Source of the DNA: Yponomeuta sedellus | Lineage: Eukaryota; Arthropoda; Insecta; Lepidoptera; Yponomeutidae | Direction of reading: 5' to 3' | Length of the DNA stretch: 64,000 bases | Assembly: GCA_934045075.1 (NCBI GenBank) | Contig: OW203734.1 | Coordinates: 6,826,516-6,890,515 of the forward strand | Part shown: positions 47,101 to 58,800 of the stretch, piece by piece | Layout of the letters: the number at the start of each line of letters is the position of its first letter | Numbering within the stretch: position 1 is the first letter of the stretch | Program-made: the position numbers and the translations under genes | Notes under the pieces: model-generated | Told to the model about the DNA's origin: nothing | The model's input: only the letters and a program-made list of their open reading frames with translations | Database searches by the model: none

Positions 47101-50100
47101 TAAAGAAAATGGGATACAGATGGCGTCAATGTCAAAATAAACGATCTATTTTAATTGAAAAGCCAGATATAGTTTTCAAACGGTATCAATACTTAAAAAA
47201 AATGAGAGAATTCCGACAACAAAATAGAAATATTTTTTATTTAGATGAAACATGGGTGGATAAAAATTTAACTTTCAAAAAGTGTTGGCAAATGATTGGA
47301 ACAAAAGGAATTCTCACAGATACTAGTTCTGTAAATAGACTTATAGTTGTTAACGCAGGAGGGAAAAACGGATTTATACCTGGAGCTTCTTTAATTTTTA
47401 AGGCCGGTACTACGACTGGCGACTATCATGGTCAAATGAATGGCGAGAATTTTGAAAAATGGGTAACGGAAAAACTTTTGCCGTCTCTTCCTGAACGCAG
47501 TGTCGTGGTAATGGATAACGCACCTTACCATAGTGTCCAGCTCAACAAACCCCCAACAAAAAGTTCTCTTAAATCAGTTATGATAAATTGGCTGGAAGAC
47601 AATAATATATCGTGCGATAGATCAATGAGAAAGCCAGATTTATTTTAAATTATAGCACAACATAAACCCGTTGATATCAATTATAAAATTGACCATATAA
47701 TTAAAGGACATGGTCATGATATTATTAGATTACCTCCATATATGTGCGATTTAAATCCTATTGAATTAGCCTGGGCCGCCGTTAAACGCTTCGTCAGGGA
47801 ACACAACATAAAGAGCGATTTGTGTTTGACAAAGCTTAAAGAGATAACAACGAATGCAATTTTGTCAGTCACGGCAGAAAACTGGAGCAATTTCGAAAAA
47901 CATGTCCAGAACCTTGAAAATGAATATTGGGAAAAAGACATGGGAATGGAAAATGAAATGGAAGATTTTATTATCAAAGTCGGAGATACCAGTGACAAAG
48001 ATTCTTTAAGTTTTTGTAGCGATACGTTAGATGATTCAGATGAATAAATATTAACTTAAATGAAAACGTAGTATTATTTTATTCACATTTTGTTACATAA
48101 TAAAAATATATCGATATTGAAAACGTCACGTCACTAGAGAATTGCCATGTCGACCTGTTGTCAACAGTACGTAAACGTTGACGCATTTAATCCTCCGTAT
48201 TATTGCTCAGGCATCACAGCCTTCAAACAAGCGCGTCTGCAAGAACTGTACGCCAAACGGCAGTATCGGATAATTCGTCTTAAGCCTTAAGCGACAGTAA
48301 GACCCGCCACTGTCTTAAAATCCCCTACTAACCCGAACTTGCCCCCCGTGGTGGAGTATGACATAACCTTGCTGCGATGCAGGTAGAAGAGACCCGTGCC
48401 TCAGAAGTGGGGACATGTCACGTCGGTTGAGGTCACGTCACGTCTTAAGCCATCTTACGATTACACATATAATTCTAGCGATCAATTGTATTGCGGCAGC
48501 TGTGTATTCTAAAGAGGAAATATGGGTTTGAATTATGCGTCCGAGCCTTGTCCGAGTGCATGGTCGGGTATGAAATAAGTCTATGTCAGGGTGTCGCCGT
48601 CGGTGGAGTCATTCTTAATCATCATTATTGCTGTAAATAAACAACACTTAAAAATGTTTCCAAGACATAGTTCTGCATACTATTGAGACGCACTGGCATT
48701 TACGCATTCGTTACAAGCGTGTATAATGGCGGACGCTTTTGGCAGGAACCAGGATATATACGGAGAAGAAATAAGAGTAAATTAAAACATTAGCAGCTTA
48801 TGGTGTTAATAGAAGCATAGTTCAAAATAAAAACCGCTGATCCATCTGGCTACCGTCCCAAGGTTGAAAAGGAGATGGAATAGAGCAGGAGAATAAACAC
48901 GCTGCAAAGAAATACATCTTAAGACTGAAGTCAAGGAACTTACGCACATGCAAACACATTAAAATATGTAGAACTGCGAATTAATACAACTACAGTAAAT
49001 ATATGCATGTGGGCACAGCAATTGAAGATCTCTACGTTGTGTTAATAAAGACGCTTTTGGCAAATACCTGCAGATGCGGACCAGGTCCTGGCATCACGCG
49101 AGCTCTTCTCCTGGCTTACGTGCGACCTGAAGCAGGGATCGGTTTAAGTACACACATACAAAAACAGAAGTTAAAATATAAGTAATCGGAAACAAAACTG
49201 TTGTCCATCTCCATTTGTTGACTGGTAGAAAATGCTTCAAGCGTAAGAGCGTACGCACTGCATCCGAGATCTGAATCCGAGAAATGACGATTCGAAGTGG
49301 CCGTAATGCTATTTGCAAGAGCGTTTGCGCACCGCGTCCGAGTTACATTTACAGAATCCGAGAATATTTATATATTCGAGTCCGATGGAGACGACAAGGT
49401 TAGCCACGGCGGAGCGGAGGGAAGAGCTGGTCTCCGGATCTTCTCGGATTACGATTAGAAGCAAGGCAAACATCTCAATTCAGTTAAAGTATTCTACTCT
49501 ACTTTCTCGAATACAGATCGCATGCGGTGCGTAAACGCTCTAAGCTCTTCGTTTTTTTATTTATCAGGAGACTCATTTATTACGTCGAGAGTTTGGTTGC
49601 TTGAATTCGTTACTCATCTAATTCGAAAAGGCTGATATTCTTCATAATTGATCCACCACGCAATCTTCGCTTCAGATTCAGTTCTTCCTACTGTGTCAAA
49701 ATTGCGTTTAAAATACCAGTCAAAATTTTGAAAGGCTCCAAACAAGGTTTTCAACAATCTTCGAAGTGTCCTGGGAACATTTTGATCCTGAAAGAGGCAA
49801 AGATTATGCAAGCAAGTATCTTTGAGAGACTTACCCCGCTGGCGCTATAGGTCTCAGCTGTAATTGGTTTGGAGTTCCATCAGACAGACGCTTTTGACCT
49901 CTGTGGTCCTGGTTATTGACCTTCGTCGGGGTCTGCGCTGAACTCTGAAAAATTCCAAAAACACGTGAAGTTTTGGTAGATGAAGTCCTAATTATAAACT
50001 AGATGAGTGTTAGGAGCGGAAATTTGAAATCGCAATTGTGTTGTTAACATTATTGATCGGGAAAATTACATAAGGTACCTATTTTTGGTGCAGTTAGAGA

Positions 50101-53100
50101 CATCAAAAAGGGTCTTTAGTTAATTACTATGGGGCATGATAAGATGCACTATGACCTATAAATTGCTAAAAGAATTTAAAGTGAAACAGCAGTACAGTAC
50201 CTAACTACACATGGCAGCTGCAAATAAAGAAATGCGAATTTGCAAATTTAAGGACGATTTTAGAGTTAAATTACGTGTTCTACGTCACGTTTTTATTAGC
50301 AGGCCGAAAATGATAATTCGGTAGAGATAATTAGAAAATATCTGCAGTATTATGTACTTATGCCTAAATAGACAAAAAAAAAAGGTAAAAAAGTGGATAG
50401 CTATTTAGCTATATCCACTTTTTTACCATCATTTACGTGACCATTTACTTATTGACTCTTTAAAATCATCCTCAAACAAGGTTAGGTGTGACCAGTACCA
50501 TAAGGTTATTATCGAACGATGTTGCAAAAGGATTAAGTGTCGTAATCAAGAACCACCACATTTTAATTAAAAGAATTATGTACGAGAAACAATTATTAAA
50601 GTTAAGAATTCCGCAACGAAAAACCAAGCTCAGAGAAGATTATTAGCATGTGACATGTTTTTTTTAGTTCTAATGCTCACTGAGATTATTTGTGGCGACG
50701 ACGCTTGGCCCGTTGAGATAATATTTATTAACGAACCACTGCACGTGATCGGCTGAGGAGAAAATAATGTTCTTAGAAATCTATGATAATAGTTATGTAA
50801 CAGTAATATCTATTCGGTTTATACGTAACTAAATTATCTAATGATTAAAATCTTTACAAAATTACTTTGATTTTCAACTTAGTAAGTCAGAATTTAACTT
50901 ATGTGGATCCGCGATGCTTAGTATACACTCCTTGTGTTCCAATTAGATTCAAACGGGTCAAATTTAGAACTACAAAATAGCTTGACTGCAATTTGTTTGT
51001 CCGTTTGTTGCATTGTACTCCGTTTCTAAGATACTGCTACAAATTTAGTTATCGTTAAAAAAGTTCAAACTACAAGCAGATCAAAATAATGTCGTATTTT
51101 ACAACAGCTGAATAATACAAACAAATTTTTAGTCAAAAATAATTTCTATAGCAAGTATATTACACAAGGTGTTGCCAAATTTCTGGTAAATGTAAAAGTG
51201 TTCTTACATTTTACGGGACCTTTCTACTCATAAATACAACAAAACTTTTTCTATAAGACTACCTCTAAATAGCAAAAAAAAAACAGCAACATAAGGGGGT
51301 CAGTCTGAATTGAGAATTTCACTAAGTAAATACTTGAGTAACATTCTGTCACGCTCTCTTAAAAGAAATTAGAAGAGACAGCACTACAGTTAACTATTTA
51401 CGCAGAGAAATACTCAATTCAGAAACTGGCCCTAATACAGGTTAATAATGACTTGAGATCATGCTTCACACACACTTTTGTATGAAATATGTTCAGCTGC
51501 AATACATTTTTTGGCCTTAAATAATTCTGGAATTAGGTTTTATTTTAACTTAAAAACTACACTTGCAATGTTTCTCCTATTAAAAAGTTTTAGTTACCTT
51601 TTGATTAAGCTGCATAATTGTCCCAGTGGCTTGCAGCTGCTGCAGCTGAGCAGCTGTTAGCGGGAGCGACGTTTGTGGCAGCCCACCAGCTGGTGCAATC
51701 TGGAGTACGGACATAGTCAGGTATGAGTGTAAACCAAAACCAACCCAACAGACACATTCATACACACTTTATTAAATGTTAGGTAAGTAATACTGTTTTA
51801 TGGTGTTATTTATTGTCTGGGCAAAGATGGCTGGTGTATAATACTCTTTTTGTCTTTATAGCCTACAGAACCACCAATACCATGTAGCTTGGAAGTAGAT
51901 AAATTTGAGTCTTTAATTGCCATACTATAAAGACAGACTAGAGAAACAAATAAGAAAAATATTACTATAAGAAAAATAGTATAATGAATAGTAATAACAA
52001 TAACAAATTCCTGAGACTTATAATTTGTCTTATGAACTGTTTTAAGCAAGCCTCAATTAGTCTTTTACAAGACTTTCATGAACATAGACTGCTTACTTAA
52101 AAAACAGAGCTCTGCTTTACACATAAATTGTTTTTAATGTCACTGGCTGTGCCAGGTTTACTTACAGAAACAAACTGTTGAGGCTGAAGGCTGGTCAACC
52201 CAGAGTCCTGCAGTTGCTGGTATGGTATCAACATTGTCTGTGAGCCTGGCACAGTCCATTGGATATTGTCAGCACCTTGAATCTGGTATTTCACATCTGT
52301 CTTCTCATTAGCTTTGTCTGTACTATAGAAAATCTTCTGGGAAGAATTGGTAATAGGCGCTGCACAGACAACTGGTGTTGTTGTTGCTGTGCTAACCGTG
52401 GTTGTGTCGTTAGAGTTGATGCTGGATTGTGGTATGAGACCGTTGGGTAGAATCATTGACATAGATGACGGCATACCACTTAAACGCAGTTGGGTAACAT
52501 TTACAGGTTGCATGCTTGACAAATCAATCATTTGCGTACCAAAGTTTGGCTGCTGCAGTGTTTGGAGCTGTTGCGCAATTGGTAATGATGTTAGGGTGTT
52601 GCCCATTTGTCCAGGTTGCACAATAGGAATAAGTTGACCTGTCTCCTGGTTAAGGACGTACTGTTGTTGCTGAGGCTGCATGAATTGTAGCACTGTTGGT
52701 TGCCTTACAGTCATAAGGGGGGTTGATGCAGGTGCTACACTCACTACTGGAGGCATGACGGTAGGTGGAGCTGTAGAAGTGAGACTGGAAGGTGTAGACA
52801 TGGCAATGGAAGCTGGTGGGGGCACTGGGGGAGGAGCGCTAGTGGTGGTTAAGGCGGGTGGAGGGACATTGAGCGAAGGAGGGGGGCCCCCTGCTTGCGC
52901 GGCACTCCATTGCACTAGTTCGTTCTTTATAGTTTCAATCAGGTTCACAGCAAGAGACTTGGCGGCGTTGATAGCGTCGGCCCGAGCGTGGTGCAAAGTC
53001 AAATGTAGAGGCTCAAATTTATCTCCTTTTAAAACTGCTACAACCCCAGTTTCGGACCGTATGTACTCTAAATTAGTCCCATTCTGGAATAGAAAGGCGT

Positions 53101-53244
53101 TTATGAGATTAGAGTGTAGGACATACAATGTTTTTACGTAAATATGGGACCACTTACCGGCCCGAGGATCCTTGATTTTATATCGAAAGCGGCAGGAGCG
53201 TTGTCGAGACCAATATACACTTTATCGACTAAGCTTCCAGACAT
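41176..53244 (-). CDS. KH-domain Q/P-rich protein, KHDC4/BLOM7-like (7 exons)
   Basis: Probable RNA-binding protein. Exons (minus): 53158-53244, 52166-53083, 51598-51699, 49835-49944, 49068-49126, 43040-43127 and 41176-42604. This gives about 930 residues with consistent phases (0,0,0,2,1,2). Residues 5-100 resemble the second KH domain of human KHDC4: DKVYIGLDNAPAAFDIK, then GPNGTNLEYIRSETG (GxxG-like loop), then EPLHLTLHHARADAINAAKSL. The rest is low-complexity Gln/Pro/Asn/Met-rich, ending PPPSGNYSYWQENS. The 59-nt exon 5 is weakly supported (donor GTATTT). Without it, exon 4 must join a cryptic acceptor at 43124/43123 (909 residues). No signal peptide or membrane segment. Head-to-head with NCBP1. 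The 5.9-kb intron 5 contains a DD82E transposon and other repeats. Confidence 0.85.
42662..42907 (+). mobile_element. SINE-A copy 7, 11-bp TSD
   Basis: Flanked by 'cctgaaggttt' at 42651-42661 and 42908-42918. It has the complete 5' body and tRNA-like region: acceptor-like 'gcccat/atgggt' pairing, D-arm GCTC/GAGC, anticodon stem CTGGC/GCCAG with loop ACGGATA, T-arm with TTCGAAT. The anticodon-loop position 33 is C, not T, so it is not a working tRNA. The 3' tail is shortened. It begins about 57 bp upstream of exon 7 of the KHDC4-like gene. Confidence 0.88.
43128..45814. other. KHDC4-like intron 5, repeat-rich stretch without a gene
   Basis: Includes a LINE-like 3' tail near 43530-43605 ('aataaggccgccaattgtac') and two related repeat blocks at 43610-43690 and 44560-44660 ('cacttgccacgatcct'-type). 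The frame at 43254-43469 has no family signal. No host exon was recognised. Confidence 0.5.
45815..46153 (-). mobile_element. Penelope-like element fragment
   Basis: The minus frame reads VEKSAIAEYLLESGSNHWIE, then HYYSRIVREAVEIKKHKNFN, then LSQTWDPVI. This pattern is the C-terminal end of the GIY-YIG endonuclease region in Penelope-like retroelements. The neighbouring 'cgacgtttcgacgacgttac' is a frequent companion of such 3' ends. RT is absent. Confidence 0.7.
46165..46348 (+). mobile_element. Helitron-like non-autonomous element
   Basis: Begins TCTATAATATT and ends CAGCTAG, sitting between A (46164) and T (46349), the canonical Helitron target. The interior matches 20906-21085. It lies at the edge of the Penelope fragment. 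Confidence 0.6.
46503..48167 (+). mobile_element. Tc1/mariner-superfamily transposon, DD82E spacing, TA target
   Basis: 1665 bp between TA dinucleotides (46501-46502, 48168-48169), with 27-bp terminal inverted repeats (46503-46529 against 48141-48167, three mismatches) containing 'acaggtcgacatggcaat'. GC-rich subterminal sequence follows the left end. The transposase gene inside is described separately. Located in KHDC4-like intron 5. Confidence 0.9.
46682..48047 (+). pseudogene. DDE transposase, one frameshift and one nonsense codon
   Basis: Cut-and-paste transposase with an N-terminal helix-turn-helix region (DRAVFYTGLSKRTMSRIKSE) from the ATG at 46682. A frame change (plus one relative to the start) occurs near 47090-47110. 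The second frame carries the first catalytic Asp (LDETW, 47244-47246) and the second (VVMDNAPYHS, 47514-47516). A TAA at 47646-47648 interrupts it, and the same frame resumes with LPPYMCDLNPIELAWAAVKR, whose Glu codon is 47763-47765. The second Asp and the Glu are separated by 82 codons, far more than the 34-39 of classical Tc1/mariner. The acidic C-terminus ends at 48045-48047. Only two lesions suggest recent inactivation. Confidence 0.88.
48290..48420 (-). repeat. Repeat B fragment
   Basis: Reverse-orientation partial copy ('taagacccgccactgtctta' to 'agtggggacatg') in KHDC4-like intron 5, about 120 bp right of the transposon. Confidence 0.7.
49945..51597. other. KHDC4-like intron 3
   Basis: Contains MITE-E at 51298-51433 and an imperfect 16-bp-arm hairpin at 50384-50427. 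The remainder is AT-rich sequence without recognisable exons. Confidence 0.5.
51298..51433. mobile_element. MITE family E
   Basis: Inverted-orientation relative of 23184-23321, with the ends 'gggtcagtctgaattgaga' and 'caattcagaaactggccct'. Confidence 0.7.
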
Positions 53245-54129
53245 GTTTTTCTTAATGCTAATTAGACTATATCAGTAATTAATTTACTGTATTTTTCACA
53301 AAACCATTTTCGTCAAATCGTACTACGAACCACAGATTATGTTTATGATGAGAGCGAGCAGAGCACAGAGAAAGCGACGTGAAGCGACGCGAGTTATTTG
53401 ACAGTTTTACTTTTTTTATATTTGAGTTCGTTCAAAATACTTTTCTAGCATTTTATTGGGGTTAAAACCCGTGTTTGGCAAGGGTGGTTCTTAAGAGTCT
53501 ATCGACTAACTTTCTTCAGGACAGGACACGAGGCCGGTATTACAGAACGATGCTCAAGCACAGATCGATCTCAGATCACTCAATCATTACTTGAGCGCTA
53601 AATCGATGCTCAAGCACTCCCTTTATTTTCAAACAGTTCTTGAGTAGAGATCAGCCAATCACTGCTTAAGTAGAGATTCAGAACTGCAATCAGATTGTCT
53701 ATGATCAAAGTTTGTTTTCTATGACAAGAAAAATACAAGTGTAGATTTTTATTCCGTTTTACGCATGTTACAAAAACGTGAAGATGAAACTTAGTAAATT
53801 ATGTCAAATATACAGAGGAAACTAAAATAATGTTTATGTATTCGTAAATAAAATGTTCAAAGTTTCTTTAATTAGTTATTAGTTTGTAATGAACCGTATA
53901 TTTAAAGGAAGCAAAACGTTCACGCTTCTTGTTTATTTATTCGCTTTGAGTACAGAACGGAACGTAACAAATGTCAATAAAATAATTCTCTTGTTGAAGT
54001 CTGTCTATTTAATTCTAATTTGTGATTTATTTAAGTTTAAGTTACTAATATCTGTACATAGTCGGTGTGGTTTAATTTGAACATTAATCGCTGTTTTGAA
54101 ACGAGATGTGAAAAAATGAGAACAAGGAA

Positions 54130-54700
54130 CTTCACCATAGTGGAAAGAATCCTCCTTGTGGAACATAAAAAGTCAACTTCACTGCAGTGGAGAGGGTCCT
54201 CCTCGTAGAATACAAAAACTCAACTTCATCGCGGTGGAGAGGAACCTGCTCATGGAACATAAAACTTCAACTTCACCGCAGTGCAGAGGAACCTGCTCGT
54301 TGGACATAAAACTTAACTTCAACGCAGCGGAGAGGAACCTGCTTGTTGAACATAAAACTTCAACTTCGTTGCAGTAGAGAGGAACCTGCTCATTGAACAT
54401 AAAACTTCATCTTCACTGCAGTGAAGAGGAACCTGCTTGTTGAACATAAAACTTAAACTTCACCGCAGTGAAGAGGAACCTGCTCGTTGAACATAAAACT
54501 TCAACTTCACCGCAGTGGAGAGGAACCTGCTTGTTGAACATAAAACTTCAACCTCACCGCAGTGGAGAGGAACCTGCTCGGTAAACATAAAACTTCAACC
54601 TCATCGCAGTGGAGAGGAACCTGCTCGTTGAACACAAAACTTCAACTTCACCACAGGACCCACCTCGAGGAAGATAAAAAGTCAACTTCAACACAGCGGA
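54130..54700 (+). repeat. About 47-bp minisatellite, roughly 12 units
   Basis: The unit contains 'gaggaacctgctcgttgaac' followed by 'ataaaacttcaacttcaccg'. Outer units are more diverged than central ones. Open frames on both strands here are by-products of the period. Confidence 0.92.
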
Positions 54701-54799
54701 TTTATAGAATATGTCTCAATTATGTTACAAATTTATGAGCAATAAAAAAGCTGAGATTGTTTTACTGATTATTTTATTTATTCCTCTTTGTGACTGTCT

Positions 54800-54975
54800 T
54801 GTTGGCCTAGCCGCTAAGGCGCTTGGTTACCAAGACCGAGCTTGTGACTTCGATTCCCACTGTGGGCCTATATATTTGTACAAGTGACCACAGTCTTGGT
54901 GTACTTTCATGTTTGTGATGTTCTTGCCTGGTTATCAAAGTACAGGATATCCTAGTTTGGGACCAGGTGAAGTGA
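54800..54975 (+). mobile_element. tRNA-headed SINE (family S3)
   Basis: Has 'ttggcctagccgctaaggcg', a B-box-like 'cttcgattcccactg' and the S3 body 'catgtttgtgatgttcttgc' and 'tatcctagtttgggaccagg'. Nested in the 2.1-kb element. Confidence 0.7.
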
Positions 54976-54987
54976 TTGTGTTCGTTA

Positions 54988-55225
54988 TCAACCCTTGTAT
55001 GTCCCCACTGCTGGGGCACGGGTCACTTCGTGCATCGCAAGAGGTTAGGCCATACTCTACCACGGGGGCCAAGTCCTGGTTGGTGGAGGATTGTAAGACA
55101 GTAGCGGGTCTTACAGTCAGAAGTTATCAAGCCGCCCATAAGGCCTTTGACATGGCTTAACGACTGCCATTATATGACAGCCGGCACCAACGGCTTAACG
55201 TACCTTGCGAAGCACGGAAGCTCTC
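54988..55225 (+). repeat. Repeat B copy, 3' truncated
   Basis: Plus-oriented 'caacccttgtatgtccccac' to 'gaagcacggaag'. It interrupts the S3 SINE: 'gaagtgattgtgtt' occurs on both sides (54969 and 55230), apparently as its target duplication. Confidence 0.75.
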
Positions 55226-55834
55226 GCGAAGTGATTGTGTTGCGTGAAATTTATTCAATGAAATCACCCCAATATTAATGTAAGTAATTGCTTTTGCACA
55301 TAAACACTTATTAGAATCCATGCAGTAGGGGTCTTGAGCGTCCCTTAAATGCCTAAGGGGCTGCTGCTATCATTAACTATTTCGTCCTAGTAATCAAGGT
55401 TTTCGAATATATTAATTTTGCAATAAACATTCCAAATTGACAATTAAAATAACTGGCCGATCGACTCTCAAGCGTGGTTCCGACCACACTTGAGTAAATA
55501 CAGATTTGATCTTTACTTAAGTAGAGATTGCTACCCAAGTATCGTTCTCGAATTAGCTATTACTCAGTTGAGTCGCGCTTGATGAATCTCGACTCAAGTA
55601 ACGTTCTAAAATTAAATCCATACTCAAAACTAGTCTTAAGTAGACATCGGCGCTTGAGTACGCTTCTGTAATACTGGCCGAGATACTTGTTTACCTTTAG
55701 CACAACACTATTAGTAGTTGTCAAATATTCGTTTGATTGATCTGTCTGGTTTGTGCGTGGCTTATTTCTCATTTTTCTCAGCTATAGGTTTGTTATTTTA
55801 GTTTAATTCTTTGCTTATATAAGCGAACGGAACC

Positions 55835-58800
55835 ATGAATCGTAGACGAGCTCACGATGAAGAGGACGGCTACGGTAAGTCCACGAAATTTATGGTATTA
55901 GTCAATTGGTTTCTAGGTTATACAAAACCCCAAATAAAAACTGTGTCTATCTGTTTTAGAGCGTCTCCACCGTAAAAGACGTCGCGTGTCGGAGAACCAA
56001 GAGATAGAGGATAGACTCGAGTCTCTCATATTACGCGTCGGCGAAAAAAGCAGCTCCAGCTTAGAGAGTAACTTAGAAGGCTTAGCCAGCGTCTTGGAGG
56101 CCGATCTTAGCTCATTCCGCGTGAAAATACTCCGCATATTGACAGAGTGCGCGATCCGCATGCCAGAGAAGTGCACCATCTATGCTACGTTAGTCGGTCT
56201 CCTCAACGCCAAGAACTATAACTTTGGTGGAGAATTTGTCGACTATATTGTCAAGACTTTCAAAGAGAACTTGAAGACCGGCAAATGGAACGCGGCTAGA
56301 TACTGCCTGAGGTTTATATCTGATCTTGTGAACTGCCATGTTTTGGCTGCATCATCCCTTTTGACTCTATTGGAGACCTTGGTAGACTGCGCCAATGAAG
56401 ATGGGGTGCCACAGGTCAGACGCGATTGGTTTGTGTATGCTGTGCTATCTACTCTGCCTTGGGTGGGGAGAGAATTGTATGAGAAAAAGGAATCTCAATT
56501 GGACCATCTACTGGTGACAATTGAGGTGTTCTTGAACAAACGAAGCAAGAAGCACTGGCAAGCATTAAAGGTCTGGTCGGCTGACACACCACATCTGCAA
56601 GAAGAGTATCTGGATTGTCTATGGGCTCAGATAAAAAAACTGAGGCAGGATAACTGGTCAGAGAAGCATATTCCAAGGCCATACTTGGCCTTCGACTCAA
56701 TTCTCTGTGAAGCTCTCCAGCACACTCTGCCCAGTATTCAGGTACTTAACAATTTCTTATATTTGATTTAATAGTTGACTAGTCAAAATTTCGTTGCAGT
56801 GATTTGATCTGATTCAATTCCTGGAATTACTCTAAAATGAGATCATCAGAAGTTGGTCTGAAAATATTTCACTGGTTACCTGAATGTCCTCAATCAAAAT
56901 GATATCCTAAATATGTACATTGTGGGTTGACCATATGTTAGTCAGTTTTTTAAAATTATACATGTTGCAACTGGTGCAAGCACCAGTGCTGAAACTGTGG
57001 TAGATTGGATTTCAGATTAAATGTACGAGCTACCATTTGTTGCATTGAAATAGCAGTTAACAGACGCGACGACCAAAACAGAGGTGGTGGGTTTAATTGC
57101 CACTGGCTGCCACTGGGCGTACTTGATTTGTACATAGCCTCTGTCTGGGTGTATTTCCTTGTTTGTGGTGTTTTTGCTGTTTACTATATCACAGAGTATC
57201 CTAGTTTGGGACCAGGACAAGTGCATTCACAAGTGTGGAAGTTATATTAAAACTAATCTTGATTCGAATATTTAGAATAAATTAAACTGAGTTTAAAGAT
57301 CCTACTGGGATAACTAACCTTTGTTACTTAATAGATGTTATACTTCTCAAATTTTACAGAAAACATTGTCCCAATGCTGGACATAGGCCTCCACAACCTT
57401 TTTCCATCTCCCCTCTATTTCCTGTACTCCCCTGTGCTTATTACTTTCAGAAATTGTTCTCAAATTTGGGATTCCAAGTTCGCCTGTTTTAAATCTTCAA
57501 TAGACAGTTCCAAAATTTGTTTCATTGATACGTTCGAAACACTCAGAAGCGCCTGACGGTTCTTCAGTGCCCATTGTTATTTGTTATAGTTTTTGTGCGC
57601 AATAAGCCACAAACAACAATACTTGAAATGAAATGAAAAGCTTTTATTCAAAGTAGGGCAGAAACTGCAGCTTAATAAATATTATGATTCAAACTAGGTG
57701 TCTATTTCAAAATCTAGATCATTTTGGAGAATGAAATGGACAAAAAACTAAAAACTTAGTCTTTTCAACATCCTTAATTAACAGAGTTTACATAGTTATT
57801 ATAAAACATGGAACTCATGCATGTACAATGCATGAGTTCCATGTGGCCTTAATTCCAGACATCTTTGTCATCTAAATAATTCTTTATGTGACCTAAATAA
57901 TCCCTTGTGATTTAAAAAAAATCTATTTAGAGGCTAAAAATTCCACCCATGCCGGGATTCGAACCCGCGACTTCTGGCTATCCGTGCCACCGCCCTTTCC
58001 AACTGAGCTAATGGGCGACTCACCGGCATCAGTGAAATTTCGAACCTCTTCACAATATTCTCTGTATTACGTACATGCATGCATGGGTGGAATTTAAAGC
58101 CTCTAAATAGATTTTTAAAATGGTCCTTAGCATGGGTTAGAGCATTAAACAGAATATAAGCCGTGTGGTTTCTTTAGTAAACTTTCCCTTTATTCTAGCC
58201 CCAACCCCATAATGATGGCGATTCGTACCCGATGCCGCGCGTCATCTTTCGTATGTTCGACTACACCGACTGTCCGGATGGCCCAGTCCTCCCTGGGGCC
58301 CACTCCATCGAGCGATTCCTCATCGAAGAACACTTACATAACATCATAGAAGCCTACCACTTGGAGAGAAAGGAATGCGCAGCTCAGCTTCTCTGCTTCC
58401 CGTACAAGGCAAAAATACCTCTCGAGTACTGCATTGTAGAGGTGATATTCGCTGAGCTGTTCAACTTGCCGCGGCCGAGATATTTGGAGATTTGCTACGG
58501 GTCTATTCTGATAGAGCTCTGTAAGCTGCAACCGTCGACGATGCCGCAGGTCCTTGCGCAAGCTACTGAGATTTTGTTCCTGAGGATTGATACAATGAAT
58601 GTGGCTTGCTTTGATAGGTTAGTACTGCATTTTAAAACTGAGTTCTTTCTGAAACTGAACATCTTATTAAATTCTTCTAGTGTTTTGCTAGCTTTTTACA
58701 TAGTAACATTGATTTTAGCAACATATAGATTTGGTCTTTAAAAAATGAATACATGTCCTCCTTCTTGATTTATTCTAAATTTCTGATGAATGTATATAAA

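Larger units (their letters stand above)
53532..55679. mobile_element. 2.1-kb non-autonomous DNA element with subterminal CTCAAG motifs
   Basis: Terminal inverted repeats of about 27 bp (GGCCGGTATTACAGAACG at left; complement of GCTTCTGTAATACTGGCC at right, about 23 matches). Both ends carry many copies of CTCAAG/CTTGAG and 'cttaagtagagat', in both orientations, like subterminal transposase-binding arrays. The interior holds the 47-bp minisatellite, an S3 SINE and a repeat-B copy; no transposase frame. The target duplication is unclear. It occupies most of the divergent interval between the KHDC4-like gene and NCBP1. Confidence 0.65.

Noticed and set aside
52680..53141. 153-codon Gly/Val-rich plus-strand frame
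   Set aside because: Antisense shadow of the Pro/Thr-rich exon 2 of the KHDC4-like gene.
54156..54400. Open frames on both strands with a repeated peptide
   Set aside because: Produced by the 47-bp minisatellite; no start context, splice sites or family similarity.
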